Assembly (NCBI RefSeq): GCF_016458275.1
Contig: NZ_JAEMHM010000003.1
Span: 124,001 to 188,000 of the forward strand
Origin: Geomesophilobacter sediminis
GTDB taxonomy: Bacteria; Desulfobacterota; Desulfuromonadia; Geobacterales; Geobacteraceae
DNA: 64,000 nt
Reading direction: 5' to 3'
Shown here: in pieces, positions 16,310-24,742 of the stretch
How the letters are laid out: each line of letters begins with the position of its first letter
Numbering within the stretch: position 1 is the stretch's first letter
Position numbers and translations under genes: made by a program
The notes under the pieces: model-generated
What the model saw: the letters and a program-made list of their open reading frames with translations, nothing else
What the model was told of the DNA's origin: nothing
The model's database searches: none

Positions 16310-16873
16310 TTACCCCTTGACCCGGGTGGAGTACTCGCCGGTACGGGTGTCGATGGTGATCAGCTCGCCTTCCTCGATGAACGGCGGAACGCGGAGCACA
16401 TAGCCGGTCTCGACGGTGGCAGGCTTGGAGTCGGAGCCGGAGGTGTCGCCCTTGACCCACGGGTCGGTCTGGGTGACGCGCAGGTTGACGAAGTTCGGGA
16501 CCTCGACGCCGATCGCTTTTTCCCGGAACAAAAGGATGTCGACCGGAAGGTTGTCGATCAGGTAGTTGACCGCGTCGCCCATGGCAGATTCGCTTACGTG
16601 GACCTGCTCGAAGGTCTCGGTATCCATGAAGCAGTAATGATCGTCCTCTTTGTAGAGGTAGGTCATCTTGCGGTCTTCGAGGCTTGCCGGCTCGAAGGTC
16701 TCACCGGAGCGGTAGGTACGGTCCAGGGTGGAACCGGTGATCATGTTCTTCATCTTGGTCCGGTACAGCGCCTGCCCCTTGCCGGGCTTGGCAAAATCGA
16801 AAGCCGTGATGATGTACGGCTCATTGTCGATGGTGATTTTGAGTCCTTTTCTCAGGTCTGCCGAGGTGTACAT
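16310..16873 (-). CDS. efp: Elongation factor P
   Basis: A 187-residue EF-P, which relieves ribosome stalling at polyproline stretches. The N-terminal KOW-like domain ends in the loop KPGKGQA with the modifiable lysine at position 32. The OB domains end with PPFIEEGELITIDTRTGEYS, the family signature. Immediate coupling to epmA, and the conserved lysine loop, argue that beta-lysylation is the modification used. The start has GGAAGGG upstream. Confidence 0.96.
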   Translation of the reverse strand: MYTSADLRKGLKITIDNEPYIITAFDFAKPGKGQALYRTKMKNMITGSTLDRTYRSGETFEPASLEDRKMTYLYKEDDHYCFMDTETFEQVHVSESAMGDAVNYLIDNLPVDILLFREKAIGVEVPNFVNLRVTQTDPWVKGDTSGSDSKPATVETGYVLRVPPFIEEGELITIDTRTGEYSTRVKG

Positions 16874-17032
16874 GGAATAGATCCCTTCCTTTGGTAAATG
16901 TTTATCTTTTCGGTAGTTAACGCGCTGCCCGAAGCGGCTGCACTGATGCGTCGATCCCCGGGTTTTTCACCGGGGCAAACGGCATGGCAGGCGTTTTGTG
17001 GGGGATAGTGACGCCGAGGACAACGCGGGGAG

Positions 17033-17251
17033 TTACTTGGCGCGATAGGTGATGCGGCCGCGGCTGAGATCGTAGGGGGAAAGCTCCACGGTCACTTTGT
17101 CGCCCGGCAGGATTTTGATGAAAAATTTCCGCATCTTGCCGGAAATGTGCGCCAGCACCATGTGGTCGTTTTCGAGCTTCACCTTGAACATCGCGTTCGG
17201 CAGCGGCTCGATGACCGTCCCTTCTACCTCGATTGCTTCTTCCTTGCTCAT
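17033..17251 (-). CDS. infA: Translation initiation factor IF-1
   Basis: A 72-residue S1-like OB-fold protein of the usual length. The sequence [20 protein letters not shown], then [20 protein letters not shown] and [18 protein letters not shown], is near-canonical IF-1, which binds the ribosomal A site during initiation. AGGAG lies five bases before the ATG. It is upstream of efp on the same strand, with 159 bases between and a CCCCGG/CCGGGG stem near 16956-16975. Confidence 0.96.
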   Translation of the reverse strand: MSKEEAIEVEGTVIEPLPNAMFKVKLENDHMVLAHISGKMRKFFIKILPGDKVTVELSPYDLSRGRITYRAK

Positions 17252-17429
17252 TTTTTCTCCTGGAATTGCATCCTTTTAAAATTAACAACTAAACATACAA
17301 ATTTTTGTCTCAAAAAGCAAGCCGCATTTCACCTGCCGGCATTAGGGTGTAGGGAAAACACGATCTGCTATTTACATAACGAATATAACATGTTAAAGAT
17401 GGACCCTGATTATCCGGGGAGGTTCCCAT

Positions 17430-17822
17430 ATGAAAAAGCTGGTCAGGGAGATCCCTCTGGCAAACGGGCTCAGCGTCCGTTTCTATGACACAAGCCACCG
17501 CTACTTCGGCGACTATCACAAAGTGCGGGTGGAAATATGCTGTGAAGTGCCGGTGGTTCCGGAACTGTTTCAGGACCAGACTGAGTACCAGCAGGCACTC
17601 AAACTGATCGGGCCTTCGGCACGTTACCTGCGGCACGAAGAACACCAAGGGGTGGCCACGGCCGACGTGGAGCGGGTGGTCCAGGGCATCGTCGAGCATT
17701 TCGCCGGGCACAGCCTGCGCTACTTCGCCGGGGAGGAGTTCCCGGGCCGCCTGGTCCGTTCCGAACTGGAACGGTTGAAAAAACGGTCCACCTCGTTCGC
17801 CGGGCGCCATTCCCATGTCTGA
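17430..17822 (+). CDS. Small conserved-looking protein of unknown function
   Basis: A 130-residue soluble protein starting at ATG 17430, with GGGGAGG seven bases upstream. It begins with a beta-rich segment (REIPLANGLSVRFYDTSHRY) followed by an FGDYHKVRVEICCEVPV strand pair and helices. No signal peptide or membrane segment is seen, and I do not recognise the family. Its stop codon overlaps the start of the downstream rRNA methyltransferase by eight bases, so the two are almost surely co-translated, which hints at a role linked to RNA or ribosome maturation. Confidence 0.7.
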   Translation: MKKLVREIPLANGLSVRFYDTSHRYFGDYHKVRVEICCEVPVVPELFQDQTEYQQALKLIGPSARYLRHEEHQGVATADVERVVQGIVEHFAGHSLRYFAGEEFPGRLVRSELERLKKRSTSFAGRHSHV

Positions 17823-19131
17823 TCCGGTAATCGACATCGAGCGGATGTGTTACGGCGGGGCCGGGATCGGACGGATTGAAGGGAAGGCCTGCTTCACGCA
17901 GTTCACCGCTCCCGGCGACCGGGCTCGGGTTCGGGTCACCCGGGAAAAGAAGAACTTCGCGGAAGCGGAACTGGTGGAAATTCTCGAGCCGTCCGGCGTC
18001 CGGACCGAGCCCCCCTGTCCCTACTTCGGCAGCTGCGGCGGCTGCAACTGGCAGCACCTGGCCTACGCGGAGCAACTGAAGCAAAAACACGAGATTTTTG
18101 CCGGTACGGTGGCCCGGATCGGCGGGCTGGAAGGGGTGGAGATCCTCCCCACGCTCGCCTCTCCGATCGAATACCAATACCGCTCCCGCATCCAGCTCAA
18201 GCTGGTCGTGCAGCAGGCCGGCGTTCAGTTCGGATTTTTCCGGGGCGGCACCCACGAGGTGATTGACATCCCGGCTGGCTGCCGGATCGCGGACTCGGTG
18301 CTCAACCGGATCCTCAATGAATTTCGGCCCGTGCTGCCCCGATTCGCGGCAAAAGAGCGGATCCCGCAGATCGACCTTGCGCTGGGCGATGACGGCAGCA
18401 GCATCGCGATCCTTCATCTCCAGGGAAGCTGCACGCCGGAGCTTCTGGAACGCATCAGCGCGCTGCGCACGGAACTCCCTTCGGTGTCGGGCCTTTTCCT
18501 CCGGGAGTCGGGGCGCGGGAACCTGGTGCGGGTCTTCGGAGTGGAGCGGCTGAGCTACCGGATTCCGGAAGGGCTGTTCCCCGGCGGACGCGCCCTGGCG
18601 CTTTCCTTCGGCAGGGGTGGGTTCTCGCAGGTGAACCTTCGGCAAAACCTCAACCTGATCCGGACCGTGGCTGAGTGGTGCGAGTGTTCCGGTCGCGAGC
18701 GGGTGCTGGATCTCTACTGCGGCAACGGCAACCTCTCCCTCCCCATCGCCTCGATGGTGCAGGAAGTCATCGGCGTGGAGGGGTTCGCACCCTCGGTAGC
18801 CGATGCCCGGACCAACGCCTCCGAAAACGGGATTGCCAACGCTACTTACCTGGCCGAGGATGCGGCCAAGGCCCTGCGCCGCATGAAAGCGGCGGGTGAG
18901 CGGTTCGACGTGGCCATCCTCGACCCGCCCCGGACCGGAGCGCAGGAGGTAAGCCTTCTGGCCGAGCTTGGGCCGAGACGGATCATCTACGTCTCGTGCG
19001 ATCCGCCTACCCTGGCGCGGGACCTGGCGGCGCTGGTAGCAAAAGGGTACCGGGCCCTAAAAGCACTTCCGGTTGACATGTTCCCCCAGACCTATCATCT
19101 GGAGAGCGTCACCCTCTTGGCAAAGTCCTGA
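17815..19131 (+). CDS. 23S rRNA (uracil-C5)-methyltransferase, RlmD/RumA-like
   Basis: A 438-residue TrmA/RumA-family enzyme that makes 5-methyluridine in 23S rRNA. An N-terminal TRAM domain (about 1-60) is followed by the iron-sulfur cysteines CPYFGSCGGCNWQ (C-x5-C-x2-C). The SAM motif is RVLDLYCGNGNLSLPIA, the catalytic region DPPRTGAQE and YVSCDPPTLARD with its nucleophilic Cys, and the base Glu in YHLESVTLL. Whether it acts at U1939 (RlmD) or another site cannot be told from sequence alone. Confidence 0.9.
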   Translation: MSDPVIDIERMCYGGAGIGRIEGKACFTQFTAPGDRARVRVTREKKNFAEAELVEILEPSGVRTEPPCPYFGSCGGCNWQHLAYAEQLKQKHEIFAGTVARIGGLEGVEILPTLASPIEYQYRSRIQLKLVVQQAGVQFGFFRGGTHEVIDIPAGCRIADSVLNRILNEFRPVLPRFAAKERIPQIDLALGDDGSSIAILHLQGSCTPELLERISALRTELPSVSGLFLRESGRGNLVRVFGVERLSYRIPEGLFPGGRALALSFGRGGFSQVNLRQNLNLIRTVAEWCECSGRERVLDLYCGNGNLSLPIASMVQEVIGVEGFAPSVADARTNASENGIANATYLAEDAAKALRRMKAAGERFDVAILDPPRTGAQEVSLLAELGPRRIIYVSCDPPTLARDLAALVAKGYRALKALPVDMFPQTYHLESVTLLAKS

Positions 19132-19201
19132 CGGACCTGTAACGTGATCGGCAGCAATCAACGGAACCGGCGCCTAACGCCGGTGTGAAATGGGAGCATT
19201 C

Positions 19202-20230
19202 ATGGTATTCAGCAGGTTCTTCAAAAAAGATCACCGTCACTACATGGCCCAAGGGGAGAAATATCTCCAGGCGGAGCGCTATGCCGACGCCCGTGCGGCA
19301 TTTTCCGAAGCCGCCGAGCGGGTCGGTGCCGATGCGGCCGAAGACGCCCGCAGTATCAAGGAGCGCCTGGGTTTTGCCTGCGACCGCCTGGCCGAGCTCA
19401 ACCTGCACGAGGGGAGCCGCTCGCTGACCGCCGGTGACATCATGAAGGCCCAGGAGCACTTCCAGCTCGCCATCAACTTTGCCGTCGACACGCAAGTCCG
19501 TGAGGCCGCGCAGAAGGCGCTTCGCGAGGCGGCCGTTGCCAAGCCAGCCCAACCGGCGAAAAAGGCCGAGGCGGCCGGGCATTCCTGCGCCTCCAGCTGC
19601 AGCTCCTGCGGCCCGGGTCACCACGACGCTCCCGAAGAGATTCCGGAGCCGGACCTGGATGACGAAGACCGCTTCCATATCATGGTCGGTCCGCTGCCGG
19701 GGGACCTTCCCGAACGGTACGCAGCGATGGGGAAAGAGTTCGCCAAGGCCTACCTCGCCATCCACGACGGCGACGATGCCACCGCGCTTCCGATTTTGGA
19801 GAAAATGCGCTTATCTGGTGAAAATGACATTGTAATGTACGAACTAGCTCTTATAATGTACAGGTCTCGGCGTGGTAGTGAATCTCATTATCTTGTCGAG
19901 CAGGCCCTTCGCATTAATCCGACGAACCCGCTCTGTCATTTGGCGCGGGTCCAGATGGCGATCGACGGGGGGAATTTCCACCTTGCAGTCGGTCATCTCA
20001 AGAAGATGCGGGAGCTGGACGTCCTGGCAGACCAGGCGCTGATCATGCTGGGGGATCTGTACATCGGATCCGGTGACCGGCAGACCGCCATGGAATATCT
20101 GTCGCAGGCCCTGGATATCCAAACCGTGGCCAAGGCGGCGGCCGAAAAACTGGTGCCCTTGCTGTCCGAAGCGGGGCGCACCCAAGAAGCGCAATATCTG
20201 GTAAAACGCTACCTGAAGTGTTCTCATTAA
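19202..20230 (+). CDS. Tetratricopeptide-repeat protein with Cys-rich linker
   Basis: A 342-residue cytoplasmic protein. ATG 19202 has GGGAG five bases upstream and is preferred to an ATG at 19190. An N-terminal TPR region (residues about 10-110, with GEKYLQAERYADARAAFSEA) is joined to a C-terminal TPR region (about 180-340, with YRSRRGSESHYLVEQALRIN and MLGDLYIGSGDRQTAMEYL) by a low-complexity linker holding C-x3-C-x2-C followed by His residues (SCASSCSSCGPGHH), a possible metal site. Base use shifts: about 19805-19915 is clearly AT-rich compared with the rest and contains a promoter-like sequence. Partners are unknown; TPR proteins act as scaffolds. Confidence 0.75.
   Translation: MVFSRFFKKDHRHYMAQGEKYLQAERYADARAAFSEAAERVGADAAEDARSIKERLGFACDRLAELNLHEGSRSLTAGDIMKAQEHFQLAINFAVDTQVREAAQKALREAAVAKPAQPAKKAEAAGHSCASSCSSCGPGHHDAPEEIPEPDLDDEDRFHIMVGPLPGDLPERYAAMGKEFAKAYLAIHDGDDATALPILEKMRLSGENDIVMYELALIMYRSRRGSESHYLVEQALRINPTNPLCHLARVQMAIDGGNFHLAVGHLKKMRELDVLADQALIMLGDLYIGSGDRQTAMEYLSQALDIQTVAKAAAEKLVPLLSEAGRTQEAQYLVKRYLKCSH
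19830..19857 (+). promoter_or_regulatory. Candidate intragenic promoter for the HU/IHF gene
   Basis: Inside the TPR gene, TTGTAA (19830-19835), 16 bases and a consensus TATAAT (19852-19857) lie in an AT-rich patch, about 400 bases ahead of the HU/IHF start. The 6-mer ATGTAC occurs on both sides of the spacer. Confidence 0.45.
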
Positions 20231-20256
20231 CACGTAGGTCTTGGAGGGGGTGCACC

Positions 20257-20532
20257 ATGAACAAATCTGAGCTTATTGAGTCCCTGGCAGCGAGAAAAGC
20301 GCTTTCGTTCAAGAAAGCCGAGGAAATTGTCAACGCCGTCTTCGGTTCGATGACCGACGCCCTGCTTTCCGGCGACCGGATCGAAATCCGTGGCTTCGGC
20401 AGTTTCGTCGTCAAGGAATACGAAGCCTACACCGGCAGGAACCCGAAGACCGGGGAATCGATTGCCGTGCGGGCGAAGAAGCTCCCCTTCTTCAAGGTAG
20501 GGAAGGAACTCAAGGAGAAAGTATCCGGATAG
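20257..20532 (+). CDS. HU/IHF-family DNA-binding protein
   Basis: A 91-residue histone-like DNA-bending protein. It has MNKSELIESLA at the N-terminus, the RGFGSFVVKEYEAYTGRNPK arm region (with the DNA-intercalating GRNP turn) and the PFFKVGKELKE C-terminus. Length and arm are typical of HU and of IHF-beta; the two cannot be separated confidently here. ATG 20257 is preceded by GGAGGGGG. A start at 20218 lies inside the TPR gene and is rejected. Confidence 0.93.
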   Translation: MNKSELIESLAARKALSFKKAEEIVNAVFGSMTDALLSGDRIEIRGFGSFVVKEYEAYTGRNPKTGESIAVRAKKLPFFKVGKELKEKVSG

Positions 20533-20608
20533 GAACTAACCTCTGCGTCGGGGCCCGGGGTCTTACCCTCCAGTCTCCCCCTGGCCCTGACCTTCTCCGG
20601 TCCTAACA

Positions 20609-22282
20609 ATGTCCGCCACCTCCTGGTCCTATATTACGGAAGCCCTGGGCGGCCTCGCGCTGTTCATCCTCGGCATGCGTACCATGTCCGAGGGGCTGCA
20701 AAAGGTTGCCGGCGAACGTCTGCGACGGCTTTTGGAAAAGGGGACCCGGAACCGCCTGGCCGCGCCTTTGGTCGGCAGTTGCCTCGCCTCGCTCCTTCAG
20801 TCCGGAAGCGCCGCGTCCGTGCTCGTCGTCGGTTTCGTCAACGCCGGGCTCCTCTCCCTGTATCAAGCCCTCGGTGTCCTCCTCGGTACCGGAATCGGTA
20901 CCACCATCGTCATCCAGTTCATCGCCTTCCGGATCTCGACGCTGGCGCTTCCCGCCATCACGCTCGGGGTCGCCCTCAGCATCTTCTCCGGCAAACGCAA
21001 AGTGGCCAACCTGGGCGGTCTGCTCCTCGGGGCCGGTCTGGTCTTTTTCGGCCTCGCGCTCATGGAACAGGCCTGCCTGCCGCTTTCCGAAACCGCGTTG
21101 TTCGCCGCGCTGCGCCAGGAGTTTTTCCCGATCCGCCTGATCGCCGTCTTGTCCGGCGCGCTGCTCACTTTCGTCATCCAGTCGGGGAGCGCGGCGATCG
21201 GCGTCGTCATTGCACTCGCCGCGTCGGGACTTCTTTCCTATGAGACCGCCATCGCCATGGTGATTGGGGAGGTGGCCGGCGCGTCGATCATCCCGCTGAT
21301 CGCTTCCCTCGGGGGAGGGACGACTGCGAAGCGGGCGGTTCTGATCTACTTCGCCCTGAACTTCGTCGCCATCTCCTTGGCGTTGCTCTTCTTTCCCTTT
21401 TTCCTGGACGCGGTGCGGGCGGTCTCCCCCTCTGACGTCACCGAGACGGTGCACCCCCTGGGTGGACACCTGCAGGCTTTCAAACCGAACATCGCACGCC
21501 ACCTGGCCAACGCGCACACGATTTTCAGCGTCTCATACATCGTCGTCTTTCTCCCCCTGATCGGTTTCTTCGCCCGGTCCGCCGAAAACTGGATTCCGGT
21601 GCGGCGTTCGGAGAGCGAGGCCCGGCCGCGGTTCATCGACCAGCGGGTGCTGAAGACGCCGACGATTGCGCTGGCCCAGGCCTGGATCGAGGTGGCGCGG
21701 ATGGGTGAGATCGCCGTCACCATGTTCCAGGACGTCAATTCCCAGTTCGACAGCTTCGATCCCCGCGTCTCCGCCTCCATTCGCGAAAAGGAAGCGGTGC
21801 TCGACGTCTTGAACCGGGACATGTCCCAGTTTCTCATCACCTTGTCCCGGGAGCCACTTTCGGTGGAACGGGCGGTGGAAATTCCGACCATGCTCCAACT
21901 GGTGAACGATCTCGAGCTTATCGGCGACATGAACACCGCGATCCTGGTCTACCTCGAGCGCAAGAAGGAGGAGCGGCTCTACTTCTCCACCGCCGCCATG
22001 GATGAGCTCAAGGCCTTTTCGGCCAAGGTCGGGGAGATGCTCTCCCTGGCGGGACAGGTCCTCTCCGGCGCGGACGAAGGCGCCGAACTCGCCCCTCTCA
22101 AACAGGAACTCGCCCTCCTCGAAGAAGAACTGCAGCAATCCCACCTGAAACGACTGAAAAGCGGCAAGTGCAGCATCGTCGCCGGGCTTCTCTACGGCGA
22201 CATGATCGCGGCCTTCGCCAAGGTAGGCCACTTGTCCGGCACCCTCATCAAACGAAAGCGAGGACTGGTGCGTGAGTCGTAA
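20609..22282 (+). CDS. Na/Pi-cotransporter family protein with PhoU-like C-terminus
   Basis: A 557-residue membrane protein. The N-terminal 320 residues hold about eight to nine hydrophobic segments with two inverted copies of the Na/Pi cotransporter signature: LLQSGSAAS and VIQSGSAAI, plus GTGIGTTIVIQ. The C-terminal 220 residues (from about 340) are a helical cytoplasmic PhoU-like domain (MGEIAVTMFQDVNSQF, NDLELIGDMNTAILVYLERK). The family exports or imports phosphate with sodium. No strong ribosome-binding site is seen before ATG 20609. It overlaps the downstream Ppx/GppA gene by 11 bases, a sensible phosphate/polyphosphate pairing. Confidence 0.88.
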   Translation: MSATSWSYITEALGGLALFILGMRTMSEGLQKVAGERLRRLLEKGTRNRLAAPLVGSCLASLLQSGSAASVLVVGFVNAGLLSLYQALGVLLGTGIGTTIVIQFIAFRISTLALPAITLGVALSIFSGKRKVANLGGLLLGAGLVFFGLALMEQACLPLSETALFAALRQEFFPIRLIAVLSGALLTFVIQSGSAAIGVVIALAASGLLSYETAIAMVIGEVAGASIIPLIASLGGGTTAKRAVLIYFALNFVAISLALLFFPFFLDAVRAVSPSDVTETVHPLGGHLQAFKPNIARHLANAHTIFSVSYIVVFLPLIGFFARSAENWIPVRRSESEARPRFIDQRVLKTPTIALAQAWIEVARMGEIAVTMFQDVNSQFDSFDPRVSASIREKEAVLDVLNRDMSQFLITLSREPLSVERAVEIPTMLQLVNDLELIGDMNTAILVYLERKKEERLYFSTAAMDELKAFSAKVGEMLSLAGQVLSGADEGAELAPLKQELALLEEELQQSHLKRLKSGKCSIVAGLLYGDMIAAFAKVGHLSGTLIKRKRGLVRES

Positions 22283-23174
22283 CGTCGCCGCCATCGACCT
22301 GGGAACCAACACCGCCCGCCTGCTGATCGCCCAAACCCACCCCTTCCGCCAGATCCTTTTGCAACGGGTCATCACCCGGCTGGGAGGTGGTTTTACCCGG
22401 GAGGAGGGGCTATCCGCCGCAGCTCGAGCGCGGGCGCTGGCCGCACTTACCCAGTTTGCCGCCGAGATTCGCGCCGCCGGGGTGGAACGGGTACGGGCTG
22501 TCGCCACGAGCGCGGTCCGCGACGCGGCCAACGGGGCGGAATTTTGCCGCAGCGCCCTGGAGGAGACCGGCATCTCTCTTGAGGTGATCGACGGCGACGA
22601 GGAGGCGAGGCTGACCCTGCAAGGGGTGATCTCGTCTCTGGACGACGGGGCCGGGGATCTGAGCGTCTTCGATATTGGCGGGGGGAGCACCGAGTACACC
22701 CTGGCGCAGGGGGGATCGGTTTTATTTTCGCGCAGCCTGCCGATAGGGGTGGTGCGGCTCACCGAAGGGAAGTCCGGTGTCGTCGCGATGGAGGACAAGA
22801 TCGGGCGGGAACTGGATCGCTTGAAGCGTGATCTGGAGCGGGAAGGGATGGTCGAGCGGTTCGCGGCAGGAACCCTGATCGGGACCGCCGGGACCGCCAC
22901 GACGCTCGCGGCGGTCCAGATGCAGATGGAGGACTACGACTACCGCAAGGTGAACAACTTCGTCTTAGGCCTCGCTGAGATCGAGGCGATTTACCGGAGG
23001 CTGCTCCCCCTTGCGCCGGCCGAGCGGCTCGAGGTTCCCGGCCTGGAACCGGGTCGGGAGGATCTGATCATCTCGGGCATCCTGATCACCATCATCACCA
23101 TGCGCCTCTTCGGGTTTACCCGGATGAAGGTGAGTGACTCCGGACTTTTGGAAGGACTGGCCCTGGAGCTATAG
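22272..23174 (+). CDS. Ppx/GppA-family phosphatase
   Basis: A 300-residue protein of the ASKHA fold that hydrolyses polyphosphate or pppGpp. Phosphate-binding motifs are AAIDLGTNTARLLIA at the N-terminus and VFDIGGGSTEYTLA near residue 135, with GTAGTATTLAAVQM near 210. It is the short form (about 300 aa) without the C-terminal HD domain of E. coli Ppx/GppA. The start is GTG 22272, overlapping the Na/Pi-transporter gene. It is convergent with the next gene, eight bases apart. Confidence 0.9.
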   Translation: MSRNVAAIDLGTNTARLLIAQTHPFRQILLQRVITRLGGGFTREEGLSAAARARALAALTQFAAEIRAAGVERVRAVATSAVRDAANGAEFCRSALEETGISLEVIDGDEEARLTLQGVISSLDDGAGDLSVFDIGGGSTEYTLAQGGSVLFSRSLPIGVVRLTEGKSGVVAMEDKIGRELDRLKRDLEREGMVERFAAGTLIGTAGTATTLAAVQMQMEDYDYRKVNNFVLGLAEIEAIYRRLLPLAPAERLEVPGLEPGREDLIISGILITIITMRLFGFTRMKVSDSGLLEGLALEL

Positions 23175-23182
23175 TGGCTAGA

Positions 23183-24307
23183 TCAAAACGGCGCGACCCA
23201 GACCTTGAACAGCCGGTAGGGAAGGACGGTGCGGTCGATGCCGCCGTTGAACCTCGGGCTCAGGTGAATCTGTGAAGCCGTGAAGTAGAGGTACCTGTCG
23301 GGCCCGATGGCGAGGCTGTCGGGCCAAAGGATGCTGGAACTCGCGATGACGGTGCCGCTGCTGCCGTCGGGGCGCCGGTAGTTCACCGCGTTTTCCTCAA
23401 GCGAGGTCCAGTACAGCGTCCCGCCGCTTCCCATCTCCATCCCGTCGGTCGGCCTGGTCACCGCCACCTTTTCCACCCGCAGGGCCAGATCCTCCGGCAG
23501 TAGGGTCGGGTCGTTCAAGTAATCGGTTCCGATCCGGTACAGGGTTTTCCCGGTCAGCGCATGGTAGTAAAGGTATTTCCCGTCCGGATCCAGGGCGATG
23601 CCATCCGCGTTGATCTTCGGCACCTTACCGGCGCCGTCGCGCAGTTCCTTGCCGCCAATCACCGGGACTACGTCCGGTTCCGCCAGCGTCGACCGGTCCC
23701 CCGCCAGTACCCGCCTGCTTTCCCCCGTTTCCAGATCCACTACCACCAACGCCCCCATACCGGAATCGGTGAGGTAGGCGACCTCGGTGTCGGGATCGAC
23801 CCGGACGTCGTTGAGGTAGCTTTGCCGCGGCGCCACCCGATCCGAAAACCGGATTACCTGCTCCACCTGGTCCGTATCCAGGTTCACCCGCAAAAGTTTC
23901 GCGCCTCCGGCCACGACTCCGGAAAAGGAGGGGGAGGCGGGATCGAGGATCCAGAGGTTGTCGTCGGCATCCACGTAGACGCTTTGCACGCAGACGAAAT
24001 GGGAATCGGGCCGGGTGTCGGTTCCCCTGCGGTTCCATTCGGCATCGGGATAGGGACGGAGCGTGCCGTCCGGGAGCAGTTCCGCCACGGAATAACGCGG
24101 CTCCTCGCCCCAGCGGGGGAAATTGACGAAAATCCGGCCGGCCGAGGAGACCGCCACCCCGGTCACCTGGTCCTGGAACTGGCCTACCGTCGTGAGCGCC
24201 GCGGTCTTCTCGGTTATGACCGGTCCCGTAGTCGGAGGGTAGGTCGCACAGCCGGAAAAGAGGGCCAATGCCGAAAACGCGAGCGCGGTTTTCCCTAGTA
24301 TTTTCAT
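23183..24307 (-). CDS. Yellow/major royal jelly-like beta-propeller lipoprotein
   Basis: A 374-residue protein with a lipobox (ALALFSGC, Cys near 20), so it is exported and lipid-anchored. The rest is a six-bladed beta-propeller. It fits the bacterial MRJP/Yellow (L-dopachrome-related) group: VAVSSAGRIFVNFPRWGE, DDNLWILDPASPSFSG, SYLNDVRVDPDTEVAYLTDS, ADGIALDPDGKYLYYHALTG and WPDSLAIGPDRYLYFTASQ. Substrates in bacteria are unknown. The ATG at 24307 is chosen over a GTG one codon upstream. The rubredoxin gene lies 61 bases upstream on the same strand. Confidence 0.8.
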   Translation of the reverse strand: MKILGKTALAFSALALFSGCATYPPTTGPVITEKTAALTTVGQFQDQVTGVAVSSAGRIFVNFPRWGEEPRYSVAELLPDGTLRPYPDAEWNRRGTDTRPDSHFVCVQSVYVDADDNLWILDPASPSFSGVVAGGAKLLRVNLDTDQVEQVIRFSDRVAPRQSYLNDVRVDPDTEVAYLTDSGMGALVVVDLETGESRRVLAGDRSTLAEPDVVPVIGGKELRDGAGKVPKINADGIALDPDGKYLYYHALTGKTLYRIGTDYLNDPTLLPEDLALRVEKVAVTRPTDGMEMGSGGTLYWTSLEENAVNYRRPDGSSGTVIASSSILWPDSLAIGPDRYLYFTASQIHLSPRFNGGIDRTVLPYRLFKVWVAPF

Positions 24308-24368
24308 CACTCTCTTCCTTTCCTACCCCGGAACCCATTCCGCATCAGTTCCCTTCCCCTGCCCTTAC

Positions 24369-24527
24369 TCATAGCGGTTCAAAAAAGCGCTTGGCCGCAT
24401 TGCATATGGGGCAGGTCCACTCTTCCAACAGGTCCTCGAAACTGATCCCGGGGGGGACTTCATTGGCTGCATCACCTTCGGCAGGGTCATAGATGTGGCT
24501 GCATATGCTGCATCTCCAGCGCTGCAT
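24369..24527 (-). CDS. Rubredoxin
   Basis: A short gene (52 residues) read on the minus strand from ATG 24527 to a TGA at 24369-24371. The product begins MQRWRCSICSHIYDPAEGD and ends EEWTCPICNAAKRFFEPL. Two C-x2-C pairs (Cys6/Cys9 and Cys39/Cys42) are spaced exactly as in rubredoxins, which bind one iron and carry single electrons in anaerobes. GGGAGG lies six bases before this ATG. Another ATG two codons upstream abuts that site and is less likely. The conserved aromatic positions are partly present. It probably shares a transcript with the downstream propeller lipoprotein. Confidence 0.85.
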   Translation of the reverse strand: MQRWRCSICSHIYDPAEGDAANEVPPGISFEDLLEEWTCPICNAAKRFFEPL

Positions 24528-24742
24528 TTCCATCCTCCCTTGCGCATGTTTATCGCGCGGCCCCTCGCCAACCAGAGCCTCTTCCCCAATAGAATTGCGC
24601 TAGTTTAACAAAGAGGAAAGTGATGTAAAGAAATGGTGCATAATGGGTCTGAGCGGGTAATTGATCGCTCACCGCGCTCGCATCTACAAAAAAGGTTGGT
24701 AGACTCATACCGTTTTAACTTAACGCTACTGGGGGGTGCCTT

